A stretch of DNA of 64,000 bases from Salvia splendens (lineage: Eukaryota; Streptophyta; Magnoliopsida; Lamiales; Lamiaceae). The notes beneath the pieces are model-generated. The model made no database searches. It was not told the DNA's origin and worked only from the letters and a program-made list of their open reading frames with translations. Of this stretch, positions 1-11,838 are shown piece by piece. Within the stretch, counting starts at the first letter, position 1, and each line of letters opens with the position of its first letter. A program made the translations under genes and the position numbers. The stretch is from contig NC_056045.1 of the NCBI RefSeq assembly GCF_004379255.2, positions 6,482,560-6,546,559 on the forward strand. The letters run 5' to 3'.

Positions 1-1167
1 CCGAATTTAAAATCGAGCCATTCTGGTTGGCCTGTTTGGGTTGTCGGGTTAGGCGGGCTGACCCGGTCGGGTTACGGGTCAGCCCGTCGGGTTGAAGGCT
101 TCTGGACATCGCGCTGTCTTTGTAATGGGCATAACTTTCTTTACAAAGTTCCGATTGAGGCGGGCAAGATACTCACACGAAGCTCTTTCGAATACGAAAA
201 GATTGATATGTATTAGGGGCTTATCGAACTTCAAAATCGCGAGAAACATTGACTCGAACAAGGCTGCTGCACATTCACATATTTGTGTACATTTTTCTAA
301 TCCATTTTCTATCAATTCTCAACAAACATGTAAACATACCAAAATATAGAAATATAATCAAAATCATGCAAGACAACTCTCTAAAACCATGCAAAATCCA
401 AATACGTCAACCAACTATATAAGATCACGAAAAAAATCATTATGTGGTTCATGGATTCATAAATACTCGTATATAAAAGCTTTCTTTTAGTATATTTCCA
501 ATATAATAATGCAAAGTGTTTTGGCGCCGCTTCTTCATTGAATTATGCGTACTTTGATGATTTTTAAAACAAAGATAAATTAGTATTTGACTTATTTACA
601 GTTGTAATAAATTAAATTTTACTAATCATAATTCAGGAAAACTTTAGAGTTACTCCAATTAACTAGCATCTTGATAATTTACTCTTCAACAATTCAAAAT
701 ATTTTTGTTACATCTACGCTCAACTTCTCACGTTATGAAAATTTTATTCAGTTTTCTAAGAATTGATTTATGTTTAAATTTTGAAACAAAGTGTTGATTT
801 ATGTTTTAAATACATAAGCATAAATATACTATTGATAGATATTTTGTAAATAATTACGTAAATATATAATGAATAAGTTATTTTAATTTGAAAAACTTAA
901 TCTTTTTCCAAAAATATTAAAGAAAATTAAATATACGTATTTTATTGTAGGGTAACTAATTAAAAATAAATATGTATATAATTAAAGAAAATTAAAAACA
1001 CGTATTTTTTTCAAAAATATTTAAAGAAAATATAAATACGCATTGGCCGAATTAACCCGATGGGTTAGCCTGAAACTCGAAGGGTTAGGGTTGGACTTTT
1101 ATAACTCGAATAGCCCTCATCCGAATGGCCCGACAACCGGAATGGGTTGGCCCGATTGACATCCCTA
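1..1167. repeat. right part of a non-autonomous hAT-like element (left end outside window)
   Basis: The first 110 bases are rich in CCCGGTCGGG/GGGTTAGGCGGG-type words. Matching GC-rich words recur at 1040-1160, in otherwise AT-rich DNA. The right side finishes in GATTGACATCCCTA, whose reverse complement TAGGGATGTCAATC is the kind of terminus seen on plant hAT MITEs. The element at 44854-45245 carries a similar terminus (TAGGG(T/A)TG) with a clear 8-bp target duplication. The left terminus is not in the window, so the call rests on the right end and the subterminal words. No coding sequence is visible inside. Confidence 0.4.
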
Positions 1168-2206
1168 AAATTTAGTGGTATCCCTAGTGATAGTACTAAG
1201 TTGTAAATAGATGATGTACTAATGTGTGCAAAATATAAGTGGACTAATTTTGTTGAACAAATCAAAATAGAAAATTAAGACTATTTTTATAAGACGAAAA
1301 GAATATTTAATTAAGCATTACAATTTAATTTTTTATATAGTATTTAAATGTTTAATTATTAGTGAGGCGTCAACTTAGCCTCCAAAATTTGTCGCAGACA
1401 TGCAATTGGAATGGATGATGAACTTTAAAACCTAATGTTTAATTTCGTTGTCATTCGCCGTTGTATCAATCTAAATTTCGGTTGCAATAATTGTGATTCA
1501 CATCATGAAACTCTAGTATTTGCCACAATTTGACAGCTCTTCAATTTTGGCAAAAAAATGTGGATCAATTTATAATGTTTATGACCGGCCCAAAACTAGA
1601 AAACATAGTATTTAAAAAAATACATTAATTATTTTTGTAGGATTAAAATAGGCGTCAGTCTTAATTTTAAATATTTAATGAATAATGTTTTACTTATAAA
1701 TCATAAATTATGACCCATATTTAACCAAAATTAGACTCAAAATCATGACTCATGGAGTATTATTTTAGGCTTCAGTCTAAAACTATCAAACATAATATTA
1801 AAGATCAAAATCATGACTCATATTTTAACCAAAATTAGACTTTTAATCATTTATCAATCGAAAACTAACATTTCCTTTCCTTTTCGGACAAAATGTGAAA
1901 CTCATATACTATGGTAATGAGTTGTTTATGCCCTTTTACTTTGTCCGACCACTAATTATAGATAGAACTTTCAACTAAGCCTGGCCCGCCTAATTTTTAG
2001 ATTCTGGGCTGAGCCAGACCACCTAAAAAGTAAGGCTGGCCCAACTAATCAATGTGGTTACGGTACAACCATACAACTACAATTAAAATTACAATTTGAT
2101 TCTACTTAGTCATACTTATTTCCTTTTATGTATTGCAATCTATAATTAGTATTTATAGGGTTATGTTAAAATGCATAACTAAGACACATTATATCACATT
2201 CTATTA
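1168..2206. other. AT-rich intergenic stretch, nothing recognised
   Basis: No credible open frame, splice chain or RNA gene is visible. There is local repetition (for example two copies of a phrase around AATCATGACTCATATTTTAACC near 1705-1850), which suggests old transposon debris, but I could not assign it. Confidence 0.4.
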
Positions 2207-2471
2207 GGGGTGTGTTAAAATGCAAATTTTTCTTAAATTGCTAACTTGCTAACTCATCAGCGCAGTATATTAAAAATCTCAACACGATCATATTACAATG
2301 TCAACACATATTTGTGTTGACATTTTAATAAACTGTGTTGACATTAATTTCAATGTCAACATGATGTATTAAAATATCAACTTAAGTTTATGTTGATATT
2401 TTAATATCATCGTATTGATATTTTAATACATTGCATTGATGAGTTAACAAGTTAGCAACGGATCACACCTC
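2207..2471. mobile_element. MITE-like inverted-repeat element
   Basis: The left end GGGGTGTG and right end CACACCTC are inverted, and TTGCTAACTTG...CTCATCA on the left pairs with TGATGAGTTAACAAGTTAGCAA on the right. The sequence ATTA flanks both ends directly. The interior is made of repeated phrases around TGTTGACATTTTAATA. The superfamily is unclear. A related but less complete tract with similar words follows at about 2605-2740. Confidence 0.5.
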
Positions 2472-2864
2472 ATTAATTTATTATATTTTAAAATGAGTAG
2501 ATAAGATTATAGTATTTGAATATCAATAAATAGTAGACAAACTTTTAATCAAGGATAAAATCATCAATTTGTTAGAAACTAGTAAATTTAGTGATTCTCG
2601 TGATATCAACATAGTATATTAAAAATATTAATGATATGGGCATGTGAATACAATTACACCAAAATATCAACATGGTTGTATTGATATTGTACATATTTTT
2701 ATATTAATATATTTTAAAAGATTTGTTGATATTAAACTGCTTATTGAAATACATACAAAAAATTCAAATAAATAAGAACTTATTTTATCACCAGAGCATC
2801 ATCCTAACATATGCAATTGAGATCTCGCTAGTATCCTTATAAAATTGCATTCAATTTGATACTA

Positions 2865-3128
2865 CTCCCTCCGTCCCGGCTAAAATGACTCATTTGAAAA
2901 TCGGCACGGGATTTTAGGAGTTGTGGTTAATGCGTTTAATTGAAGAGATAAAAAAATTAGTATAAGTATTAAATAGAGAGGGAAAGAGAGTAGAATATTT
3001 AATTGGGAAGAGAAAAAGTTGTTGAATGTATTAATTGGAGAGAGAAAGTAGACAAAAATAGAAATGTGTCATCTTATTTGGAACAAACTAAAAAGGAAAG
3101 TGTGTCATCTTAAATAGGACGAAGGGAG
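2865..3128. mobile_element. Stowaway-type MITE
   Basis: It begins CTCCCTCCGTCC and ends GGACGAAGGGAG, is flanked by TA on both sides, and has no coding capacity. These are the marks of Tc1/mariner-derived Stowaway MITEs. The interior carries complementary phrases (AAAATGACTCAT / ATGTGTCATCTT). Confidence 0.75.
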
Positions 3129-3263
3129 TATATTTTTAGAGAAAAATAGTTTAAGTTGATAAAGTTATGCAAATTGAAAGTTTTATTATGATTATTAGGA
3201 GAAAGAAAGAATATGATTTAATTATGATATAGTATAAAGGTTGACACTACTTTATTCAATATA

Positions 3264-3486
3264 CTCCCTCTGTTCCCAAAGAATATGCACTCTGGGGTCG
3301 GCACAGGTTTTAATGTAAAATTGGCGAAGTAAAATAGAGGTAGAGAGAAAAAGTAAATAAAGTATTATTAGTGGAGAATGAGTCCCAACTCATTAGAGTG
3401 AAAAAACTTTTTAAAATTAGAAAGTGCATATTCTTGTGGGACGGACTAAAAATGAATAAGTGCATATTTTTGAGGGACGAATGAAG
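3264..3486. mobile_element. Stowaway-type MITE
   Basis: It starts CTCCCTCTGTTCCC after a TA and ends in GGGACGAATGAAG before a TA. The interior pairs GAATATGCACT with AGTGCATATTC. It is 135 bases from the previous Stowaway copy. Confidence 0.65.
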
Positions 3487-4175
3487 TATTTAATGATTTT
3501 AAAATTTAACATATAATTCACTTAATATTATTTTAATTATTAAATTTTCAAATTTAATGACTAAAACTTAATTTTAGTTATTATTTGAGATTTAATTATT
3601 GTTGAATTGTATATTGTGGTATTACATTGAATGAAGGCTACAGAGATTCATTTGGTGTAGAGATTGATCGATGAGTATACAAAGAAGAGAATATACATCA
3701 AAGAATAGTACATGCTGTAAAGATATGTACTATTCTTATGTGAATATTCTTTTGGTGTGATTTATTTTTCTTTCTAACAATTATTTCTATTTTCTTGCAT
3801 GCATCCTCGTATCTATCATAGAAGATAAGATTCGAAGACACCATTTTCCGGCCAAGTTTATACATTTATACTAATAGTTTGTAAAATTAATTATAAGGTT
3901 TAGCGAATAATAACATTACTATTTCCCTTAATTGTTGTTTAATAGATTAGTTAGTACAGTACTTGAAAGATAGTACCAATAAACATACACAACTGTGAAT
4001 GAAGCCCTTTTCAAATATAGAATAAAAAAGAGCTGTAAGATTTATGAATGATAAGCCTAATTCACTCAGTTCATGTGATCACTCAAACTACTCCGTCCCT
4101 TTCACCTTATCATCCCAAAAATTCGAACTTTAAATTGCATTTAGACATCCATCAGCTGTTGAGAGACAGAGAGAG
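3487..4175. other. intergenic / upstream region of the peroxidase gene
   Basis: No gene is visible. It holds the presumptive promoter and 5' leader of the downstream glutathione peroxidase locus. No TATA box or operator can be named with confidence. Confidence 0.4.
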
Positions 4176-7100
4176 ATGGGCTCTTCTTCTTCAGTCCCAG
4201 AAAAATCCACACACGAATTCACTGTCAAGGTTCAATTTTTAATCCTCTTCTTTTTTGGGTTTTGTTAAAGAATCCACTTTTTTGCTTCTGATTCCAATTT
4301 TGATTGTTTTGAGCAGAACAGCAAAGGTAATGATATCAACTTGAGTAGCTATAAAGGGAAAGTCTTGCTCGTTGTTAATGTTGCTTCCAAATGGTGAGAA
4401 GTCTTCTCTTAATTTGGAAGAAAAATTCAATCTTCTGTATGGATTTTGTTCTTAATATTTTAGTACTATTTGAGTATGTTGTGGTAATTATCTAGTATTT
4501 GATTGGCTGAAACAGTGGGTTCACGAATTCGAATTATACCCAATTGACTGAGCTTCACTCGAAATACAAGGATAAAGGTCTGTTAATTTCTTATTTGCTC
4601 TGTTTTTCAGGTGGTAATGTACCATATTTATTCCTCTATGAACCAACATAGCATATTTGTTTATCTATGTTTTGGGTTTGAGATTTTGCTTGGAGATAGA
4701 TTGCCTGTTTATAATGATACTGCATCTCAGGTTTCGAGATATTGGCATTCCCGTGCAACCAGTTCTTGTATCAAGAACCCGGAACAAGCCAAGATGCAGA
4801 ACAATTTGCTTGCTCCAGATTCAAAGCTGAGTATCCCATTTTCCAGAAGGTAACTTGATTTCGTTTGGCTATGGTTATGCCATATTGGGATTTTCCCTGT
4901 CTTTGTGATTCAAGTGTTTAGGAAGGTAGTGATCACGGACAAATGTAGGATATCACTTTGTCAAAATTGGAAAATTCAGAATGAAAAACACATAAACCAG
5001 TCTTTTATTCGAAGAATCGTTTTTGTTAAATATCTAGGCACGATTTCGGAATTTAAAAGATACTATAACTTTATTATGGTATAGTTCAGTTCGGAATAAT
5101 GGCTATAAAGTGAATATCTTTCTCGGATCCTAGTATTCACATCCGAAATTAGAAGAAAATATAAGGTGGTTGAGATCTCAGTTGAGTAGATTAGTAGAGT
5201 AATTCAAAAAAATAAAGGGAAAATAAACAATTAGGAAACAGTTACTTACCTCCACAAGAGTGGTTTATATACCAATCCTGTTAGCAGTTGTTAAGGGTTT
5301 GACCTGATAAAGCATCATCTGTTTTTCTGTTTCTGATCCGGTATAAATATTTCTGCATCTACTTAAGCTTGTGTTTATTGTGCTAGAAACTTGTTGTATG
5401 GAGATTAAACAATATGAATATGTAAAGCTTTTACCAACATAAGCCTTTGTGGCTAATATTATCGAAAACAATGTGCTAATGTTGTCTTAAATGCTTTTGG
5501 AATATCATTTGTTTATAACTGTTGTATCACCAGTTTGATTCTACTGATGAATGATGTTCTTACTGTCACGCCCGCATTTTCTAAGGATAGAAAACACGGT
5601 TGATCGCGACTAGGGGAGGATTAAAGAAGCGGGGAAGAAAGGGGAAAAACAACACAACTCGACCATAGCTCGAAACAAATGGGAATGGCTCGAATAAAAT
5701 CAGAGTATCTCAACACTCAACAACTCCAAATGAAAATATCTCAACAATACACGAACTCAAAAGGAACAATATTTAGCGGAAGCATTTCGAGAGTAGAATA
5801 ATGCTATGTATGAAGACACAACATATTCTAGACATTTGATAGACATTCTTCACTTTTATGCTCAACACCCACCGCGCTCGTCACCGCTCAACCTGCACAT
5901 AGGGAAAACACATGCAGGGCTGAGTACTTGATGCACTCAGTGGACTAATGCCGAAAACATTTTCAATAAAAATATTTATCATGCCATTAACGAGTGACCT
6001 CGGGGTTTTAACTTTGAAAGGGCCCGAGTCACTAAAACATTTCACCAACATCATCATCAACATCAACCTCAACATCATCAACATCAACATCAACATACCA
6101 TATCTGAACATACATGACAAGGAATGTGGCCACATTCCAAGCCACTAGACCGGCCAACTCAGAGAGATAGCGCACGATCTACGGGGTGTACACTAGCCTG
6201 AGTAGGGACTCACTCCCTGGTCAGACCCGAATTCGATTAACCATACATGGCAAAAGCCACTTCAGATAGGTCCCATAGCAACACAAAAATATGGCATGAG
6301 AAACATATTTCACAAAAATAAATATGCTTAGGACATAGTCCTTATTTAAAAAGAAAGCCCACCTCGTTCTCTTAAATCCTCAACTCGTCTTTCTGCCGTT
6401 TTGTTTTCAAATAGCTTGCCAAAGAAATCACCCTTTTTATGGAAGAACATAATATGCAAAAATTAGACTTTAGAGAACAAAACATTTAATTAAAATAATG
6501 CATGTATCCTTGTGATATTAAATCTTACCCTTCGACATTACTTAGAAATTTCTGAAATCCTCATACGTTAATCATAAGGTCAGCCGACTCGATCACCACA
6601 ATGTGATTCTTTAATTCAATATGTGAAGCTCCTAGCTACTGGCCCAAATTTCATACACTATCTCATTTATTTCTTTGGCCCAATTCCTAATATTTTAAAG
6701 TTGGCCCAACAAGAAAATAAAAGGAGCTAAAATTCCCAAATGCTTTCTTCTCCAAAACTCACGCTCATCTCTCTCCCCTCAATTTCTGCCCATTTGAAAT
6801 TTCCAATTCAGAGTCCAATCCCCATCTTCTCTCAATTCACAATCAGTTTAAATCCCCAAAATCATCTCCTCTGTTCTCTCACGCGATTTGCATCGCTGCA
6901 ACTCTTTATCTCCATCAAATTATCTCTCAATTTCGACAGCAAACTCTCACTCTCTTCCAAGTTCACGCTCACCGCCACCAATGTCGCGACGCAGCAGGAG
7001 CTGCTGCAGCTCGCCCTCCGAGTCCGATGCCGGCGTCGCTGAACCGCTGCACGACAGTTGTCCTTCGCCCATGTTCCCAAATCTCTCTCTCTCGCTCGTA

Positions 7101-8911
7101 TCTCTCTCCTCTCCCGAATCGTGACGCCATCGCTGGGGTCGCCAGCCACCGCCGCCTCTCTACTTTCATTGCTGCTCTCTCTCAAATTCGTCGACATCTC
7201 CGACCCAAAATTGAAAAAGAACTCGCTTCCCTCCTTCATCTCTCCATCGATCTCGCTGCTGCGTTCCCTCTTTTCTCAACGAAATTTTAGCGCTGCCCGA
7301 GTCGCACCCCCGTCATCATCGTCGCGAAACTCCGGCGCCGCTGTCACCGCCTGCCTGCAGCACGTCGGCAAAACACAGCACCACCGCCGCTGTATCGAAG
7401 ACGCGGTTCTAAACCACCGTTACTCTCCATCTTTTCCGTCTCAAATTCTGTCACAGCGCCGTCATGCTTGCTCCGCCGCTGCTGCCCTCTCGTTTCTCCT
7501 TCAAGCTTTTGTTGGATAGAACAATTTGAAATTTCAGGAAGTTTATTGAAGAACTCATGATTTTCGCTATGCTTCTTTTCTCAGATTTTGAGTTAATGGG
7601 GAAGATTGTGATTTGAAAAGTGGAAGACGTGTGAGTATTAACATCTGCGTTGAGAGAAACTAATTCCGTTGGAGGTTGAGATTTTTATGGTAATGGAGAT
7701 GCGGTGAAGTAGGGTACAACGTGGAGTTGGAGTTGGAGTTGGAGTGGAAGAAGTTTGAATAAAGCTTGGGCTGCAGATTAAAGAAAGAATTTATTTGGGC
7801 TTCTCAAATAATTTTAATTTAAAAGAACAATTAGACCAAATTAAAGGATAATTCTTTTGGCCCAAAATAAAATATTCATCCCTCAACTACGAAGCAAAGG
7901 CGAAAAATTTCTAGGTTTACAAACAAAGTCCTTTCAAGAACAAGTAGAAAGGTAGAAAAAGTTGTATTACACTTACTATCTCATATAAAGAATTATAAAT
8001 TTTTATTGATGAGAAAGTGACGAATAACAGGTTGGAATTTAAGCGAATAATTCAAGATGTCATATACTTGTGCATCCCGCTTGTCACTGAACCAAGTGGT
8101 CCTATAGTGTAAGCCATTGGCACATTATTTCACTCGGCATGAAAACATGAAATCCCAAGTCCGAACCGGTACACTTCAATTTAAAACATTTGTTTTTGCT
8201 TTGTTATAATGGGAGGTTAGTAAGCATGCGTAGAATTGCAACAAATGGATAAGTCATAATTGGTATTGTTGAAATTAGAATCGCAAAAATGGATTGAAAT
8301 ATTTTTCTGTAAACCCTACAAGTTAAAAGTTTGTGGTTAAAATAAAAGATCACAAATATGCTGGTTAAATATGGTAGTTAGTCGGTCTATATATGTTGCT
8401 CGAGTAGTAGCTTTCACATGTTAGGTAATCCGGTCCAAATTTTGCTCAAATTAATTCTGCCACGACTCACTAACCTTTATTGTGGATCCATAAATTATCT
8501 CTTCTTTTTTTTTTTTTTCCCTTCTGGGCCATGGCTGATCATGACAAAATAGTATTTCCTGCTTCCTTGTTTGTCTATTGCATTGTGATGACATTTTTAG
8601 GTGAAATGGTCTTCTGCTTGGGGGAGTTGAAGCTGTTTGTGGATAATGTTACGACGTTCCCTAGTTTTGTCATATTTAACTGTTTGATGCTCACTGTCAG
8701 GTGAAAGTGAATGGGCCGGCCTAATGCAGCACCCAAATCAAATGGAACTTCACTAAGTTTCTAGTTGACAAAGATGGGATTGCAATCAAGCGTTCCATTG
8801 GCAATCGAGGTCGCCTCTCAATCTCCCCCTCTCTGTCTGGCTCTCATTGTTATTCACATTTCACATTTATGGTTGCAGGGTGATGTAAAGAAAGCCTTAG
8901 GAGAAAGTTGA
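4176..8911 (+). pseudogene. glutathione peroxidase (thiol peroxidase) gene, disrupted
   Basis: Six exon blocks of a plant glutathione-peroxidase-like protein are recognisable: 4176-4229 (start MGSSSSVPEK), 4317-4393, 4516-4577, 4731-4849, 8701-8809 and 8879-8911. Exons 1-4 join in frame with GT-AG introns and carry the family signatures NVASKCG (peroxidatic Cys), FPCNQF and QEPG. Family members reduce lipid and hydrogen peroxides, usually with thioredoxin. Exon 5 starts VKVNGP and contains KWNFTKFLVDKDG, but it has a 4-bp GGCC duplication that brings in an early TAA, then lacks about 16 codons of the expected PVYKFLKA segment, and lacks several codons before the LAIE stretch. Exon 6 reads GDVKKALGES and stops. 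A 2.4-kb solo LTR lies in the intron between exons 4 and 5. The exon-5 lesions are what break the frame. The alternative that a truncated exons 1-4 product is made cannot be excluded. Confidence 0.85.
5564..7971 (+). mobile_element. solo LTR, probably Ty3/Gypsy, in peroxidase intron 4
   Basis: The segment begins TGTCACGCCCGC and ends GTATTACA (TG...CA). It is bracketed by the perfect 5-bp direct repeat CTTAC at 5559-5563 and 7972-7976, which is a textbook LTR-element target duplication. No gag or pol coding is present inside, and the apparent long frames near 6740-7519 are low-complexity C/T-rich sequence. The phrase around CTCAACCTGCACATA...GCAGGGCTGAGTAC recurs in the truncated LTR at 57772-59036, so the two are family members. 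Its size (2408 bp) and the single copy indicate loss of the internal part by LTR-LTR recombination. The Gypsy assignment is by general resemblance of the TGTCACG start and large LTR only. Confidence 0.8.
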
Positions 8912-9164
8912 AAGAGGAAGTGCTAACTCAAAGATGCAGCAAACTAGGTAGATATGTATTTATCAACTTTTAATCTCTATTGTATTTGATCAACTTTATG
9001 TACCAATAAACCAATTTCTAGTGTTTTTTTATCTGTTCACTACTTTTGGTTTATGTTGTAACATCTTCATCTCTACCAGCATTTGTAACATGAAAAAAAT
9101 GATAGTAGAACATATAGGTGTCTTCACTTAATAATGCTATAATATAACTAATACTAGCTTCGTC

Positions 9165-9345
9165 ATCCAAGCCCCTTGGCCTAGCGGTAAAGGGTGCTGG
9201 ATACCGCGTCCATTCTGGAGGTCTCGAGTTTGAACCCTGGGTGGCGTAATTTGTCTTTCCTCCTTGTTATAGGAGTTGATTTGTAATTTCCTCCTTCATA
9301 TATATGAAAATATATGAAGTTAATTTTTTGAAAAAAAAAAAATAA
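9165..9345 (+). mobile_element. tRNA-derived SINE
   Basis: The head (ATCCAAGCCCCTTGGCC...) contains an RNA-polymerase-III A box (TGGCCTAGCGGTA) and B box (GAGTTTGAACCCT) at tRNA-like spacing, followed by a non-tRNA body and an A-rich tail. A perfect 16-bp target duplication (TAATACTAGCTTCGTC) lies at 9149-9164 and 9346-9361. This is a retroposed SINE, not a functional tRNA gene, because it does not form a complete cloverleaf. Confidence 0.85.
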
Positions 9346-9361
9346 TAATACTAGCTTCGTC

Positions 9362-9846
9362 CACAAAAAAAACAGTCTTAGCAGTTGACGACACGCGTTT
9401 TAATGCAAAATTGGTGTAAAGAGGTTGAAGTTATTAGTGAAAAATGAGACTCACTCCGTTAAAGAGGAAATTTACTCTAAATAGATAGAGACTAAATTTA
9501 AACTTAATAGGTACATAAAGGACATATTCTACTACGTGTAGGCTGTATAGATGTGATTTGACGATTTAAAAAGTCGTCGAATTCACCATAGAATTTAGGT
9601 AGTTTCAACCTAAAAAAGGAGGTAAAATATGTATCTATATGATTGAGGTTTGTATTACTAGTATTTTTGTAAAATACATTTTCCAGCAGTGATATATAAA
9701 GCTAAAAAAGATGTAATAATTAAAAAGAAAGAAAGAAAAAGATTTAGATCCACCGACAAGTTTCTTATATGTTAGAAAGCTAAGCATTTGAAATATGCGT
9801 GAACCAAAAATGGCGAAGCATAGCAAAATTGAATGATTAAATGTGA
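9362..9846. other. intergenic, old Stowaway-like debris
   Basis: Words such as GTCCACAAAAAA...TTTTAATGCAAAATTGGTG resemble degenerate Stowaway interiors found elsewhere in the window. No gene is visible. Confidence 0.35.
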
Positions 9847-10349
9847 GACCATCAGCAGTGGGGTGCCATAAGGCGCGCCACGTCAGCATTTTTATCCTCC
9901 TCCTTCTCCACCTGCAGTGGGGCGCCCTAAGGCGCGCCCTATGACGCGCCACATCATCATTTTATTGTTTTGTTTAATTAATTTAACTGTTTTCAAATAA
10001 CACGTAACGAGTAAAAAAAACGACTAAATAACAAGCGGCGAAGTTTTAATAATAAAAAAAATTACACCATTCAACTAAAAAAAGAAAAAACGAAACCGCG
10101 TGCCATCGTCTGCGGCCTTCACAATGGGGCGGACGATGTCGTGGACGATGGTCATCGTCCGCGACGTTCGCAATGGAGCGGACGATGGCGCGGACGATGG
10201 CCATCGTCCGCGGTTTAAGTCGCGCCCGAAGCATAGGCCGCGACTATTGTCCGCAGCCTATGCCACACACCCACAGTGGGGGCGGACGATGAATGGCGCG
10301 GATGATGCGCGCCATCGGGCGTGCCATCGTCCGCCCATTGCGGATGGCC
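9847..10349. mobile_element. MITE with GGCCATCMGCARTGGG ends
   Basis: The left end GACCATCAGCAGTGGGG and right end CCCATTGCGGATGGCC form a terminal inverted repeat, and the trinucleotide TGA flanks both sides (9844-9846, 10350-10352). A 3-bp duplication suits PIF/Harbinger. The element ends are strikingly GC-rich, with repeated GGCGGACGATGG words on the right and GGCGCGCC on the left, while the core is AT-rich. No transposase is present. Confidence 0.55.
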
Positions 10350-10352
10350 TGA

Positions 10353-11091
10353 TTGTTTAGCAAAGGAGATTATTTGAGAGTGGAAATAGAGATGAGAGAA
10401 AATGCTTCACTTTAAGTTAGCACATAGAGTGGGCCCACTCCCTGATTCAGCCGTCCTAGTCACGGTAGCCAATATTCGCCCCATTTGGGCCACGTATTAC
10501 AAAATTTTAACAAAATGCTTATCTATATCAAATCCTAAATTTGCCATTACATATACTATAAAATAGTATGAATTTGAGTCTAGATATTGACCTAATTCAT
10601 ATAAAATAGTAGTATGAATTTGAGTCTAGACATTGCAATGTACGTAGGTCCCACTTTTATACTACTAATATACTGTACTAATTTTTTAATAAAAAATGAT
10701 GGTAAGATTTTAGTGAAGTGGAAGGTTATTATCTAAAATGAAAAAAGTAAGTCGTACTTTAAATTGTGGATGTCTCAAAATGATAAATTGAGACATTATT
10801 TTGTGGACGGATAGAATAATAAAATAGAGAGAGTGATGTTTCTATTTTAAGAAATTTGTTATTTAGAATGAGACATTATATAAAGAAAAATGTGTCACTT
10901 AGAGTGACATAAAAATAATAATTTTAATAACCCATGTTCGTATGTAGATACAAATTTCTCGAGTTTTGTAAAAAACACAATTAACGCATTTAATTATTGG
11001 CATAATGATTATAAGCATGCAATCTATCAGACACAGTCAATCTATCACGCAATCAGTTTCAAATACAGGAATTATTAAAGTGAAATGAGTC
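10353..11091. other. intergenic, nothing recognised
   Basis: AT-rich with phrases resembling decayed Stowaway interiors (GAGACATTATTTTGTGGACGG near 10790). A 34-base phrase around GTATGAATTTGAGTCTAGA occurs twice, near 10566 and 10611. No gene. Confidence 0.35.
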
Positions 11092-11094
11092 TAA

Positions 11095-11535
11095 GAGCAT
11101 CCACATCCGTACTCTTACCAACGAGCACGGATGTGGACCCAGACCCACTTTTACTTCCTGCTCTTAAGCAAGAGCACAACACCCACATTCATGCTCTTCC
11201 GCAAGGACAAGCTCAAGGGTCCCACCATTCTATTATTCAATTTAAATAAAAACATTTCCACAATATTAAAATGCATTAAAAAAACTGAAATAATATTACA
11301 AATTACAAAAAAATTAAAAATTACATAATTAAAATCCTAAAAATTAAAATTTTCATAATTAAAGTCGTAAAAATTAAAAATTACATAATTTAAATCCTAA
11401 AAATTAAAAATTACATAAATAAATTCATAAAATTTAAAAAAAACCCACTACTCATGGCCGAATTTCGCCCAAATGTGTTTGATTATGTCTTCTTGTAGCT
11501 CAACGTGAGTTCGGGTATCGCGCATTGTGTGCCTC
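11095..11535. mobile_element. truncated end of a PIF/Harbinger element
   Basis: It starts GAGCATCCACATCC after TAA and is homologous to the left part of the element at 11839-13840 (same ...AAGAGCACAACACCCACAT..., same ...CAAATGTGTTTGATTA...). It stops matching shortly after the CGCGCATTGTGTG phrase. It therefore carries only the terminal region and the last codons of the transposase frame on the minus strand. The next 300 bases up to 11838 show nothing identifiable. Confidence 0.6.
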
Positions 11536-11838
11536 TGTTATATGGGACACTTCCTACTTTGGCAGTAGTGTGAAGTTAGCGAGTCGCTGAAAACTCAATG
11601 CATTTTTTGGTTGTCAAGTAATAGCGGGACTCAAGGCGGCAATGATTGTAGAGGGTGTGTAAAGCAAGAAATGCTAATGTTTAGCCCTAGTGTATATTAA
11701 ACCTCTTTTTTTCAATTTAATTATGTATTGAGATTCTTGTGTTTCGAAGTCTTGGTTGAATTTCGGCACTATTAACTTAATTAAATAATACTAACTTCGT
11801 CCATAAAAAATTGTAAATGACACGAGTTTAATGCATAA

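Noticed and set aside
4611..4853. 80-codon frame over peroxidase exon 4
   Set aside because: It runs through intron 3 into exon 4 in the wrong frame. The exon is better read as part of the peroxidase chain.
6740..7519. Overlapping open frames of 60-150 codons on both strands, Ser/Pro/Arg rich
   Set aside because: They lie inside the solo LTR in low-complexity C/T-rich sequence. No domain, no splice chain, and both strands are open because of composition.
9165..9260. Possible tRNA gene (A and B boxes)
   Set aside because: No full cloverleaf, followed by a poly(A) tail and flanked by a 16-bp target duplication, so it is a SINE.
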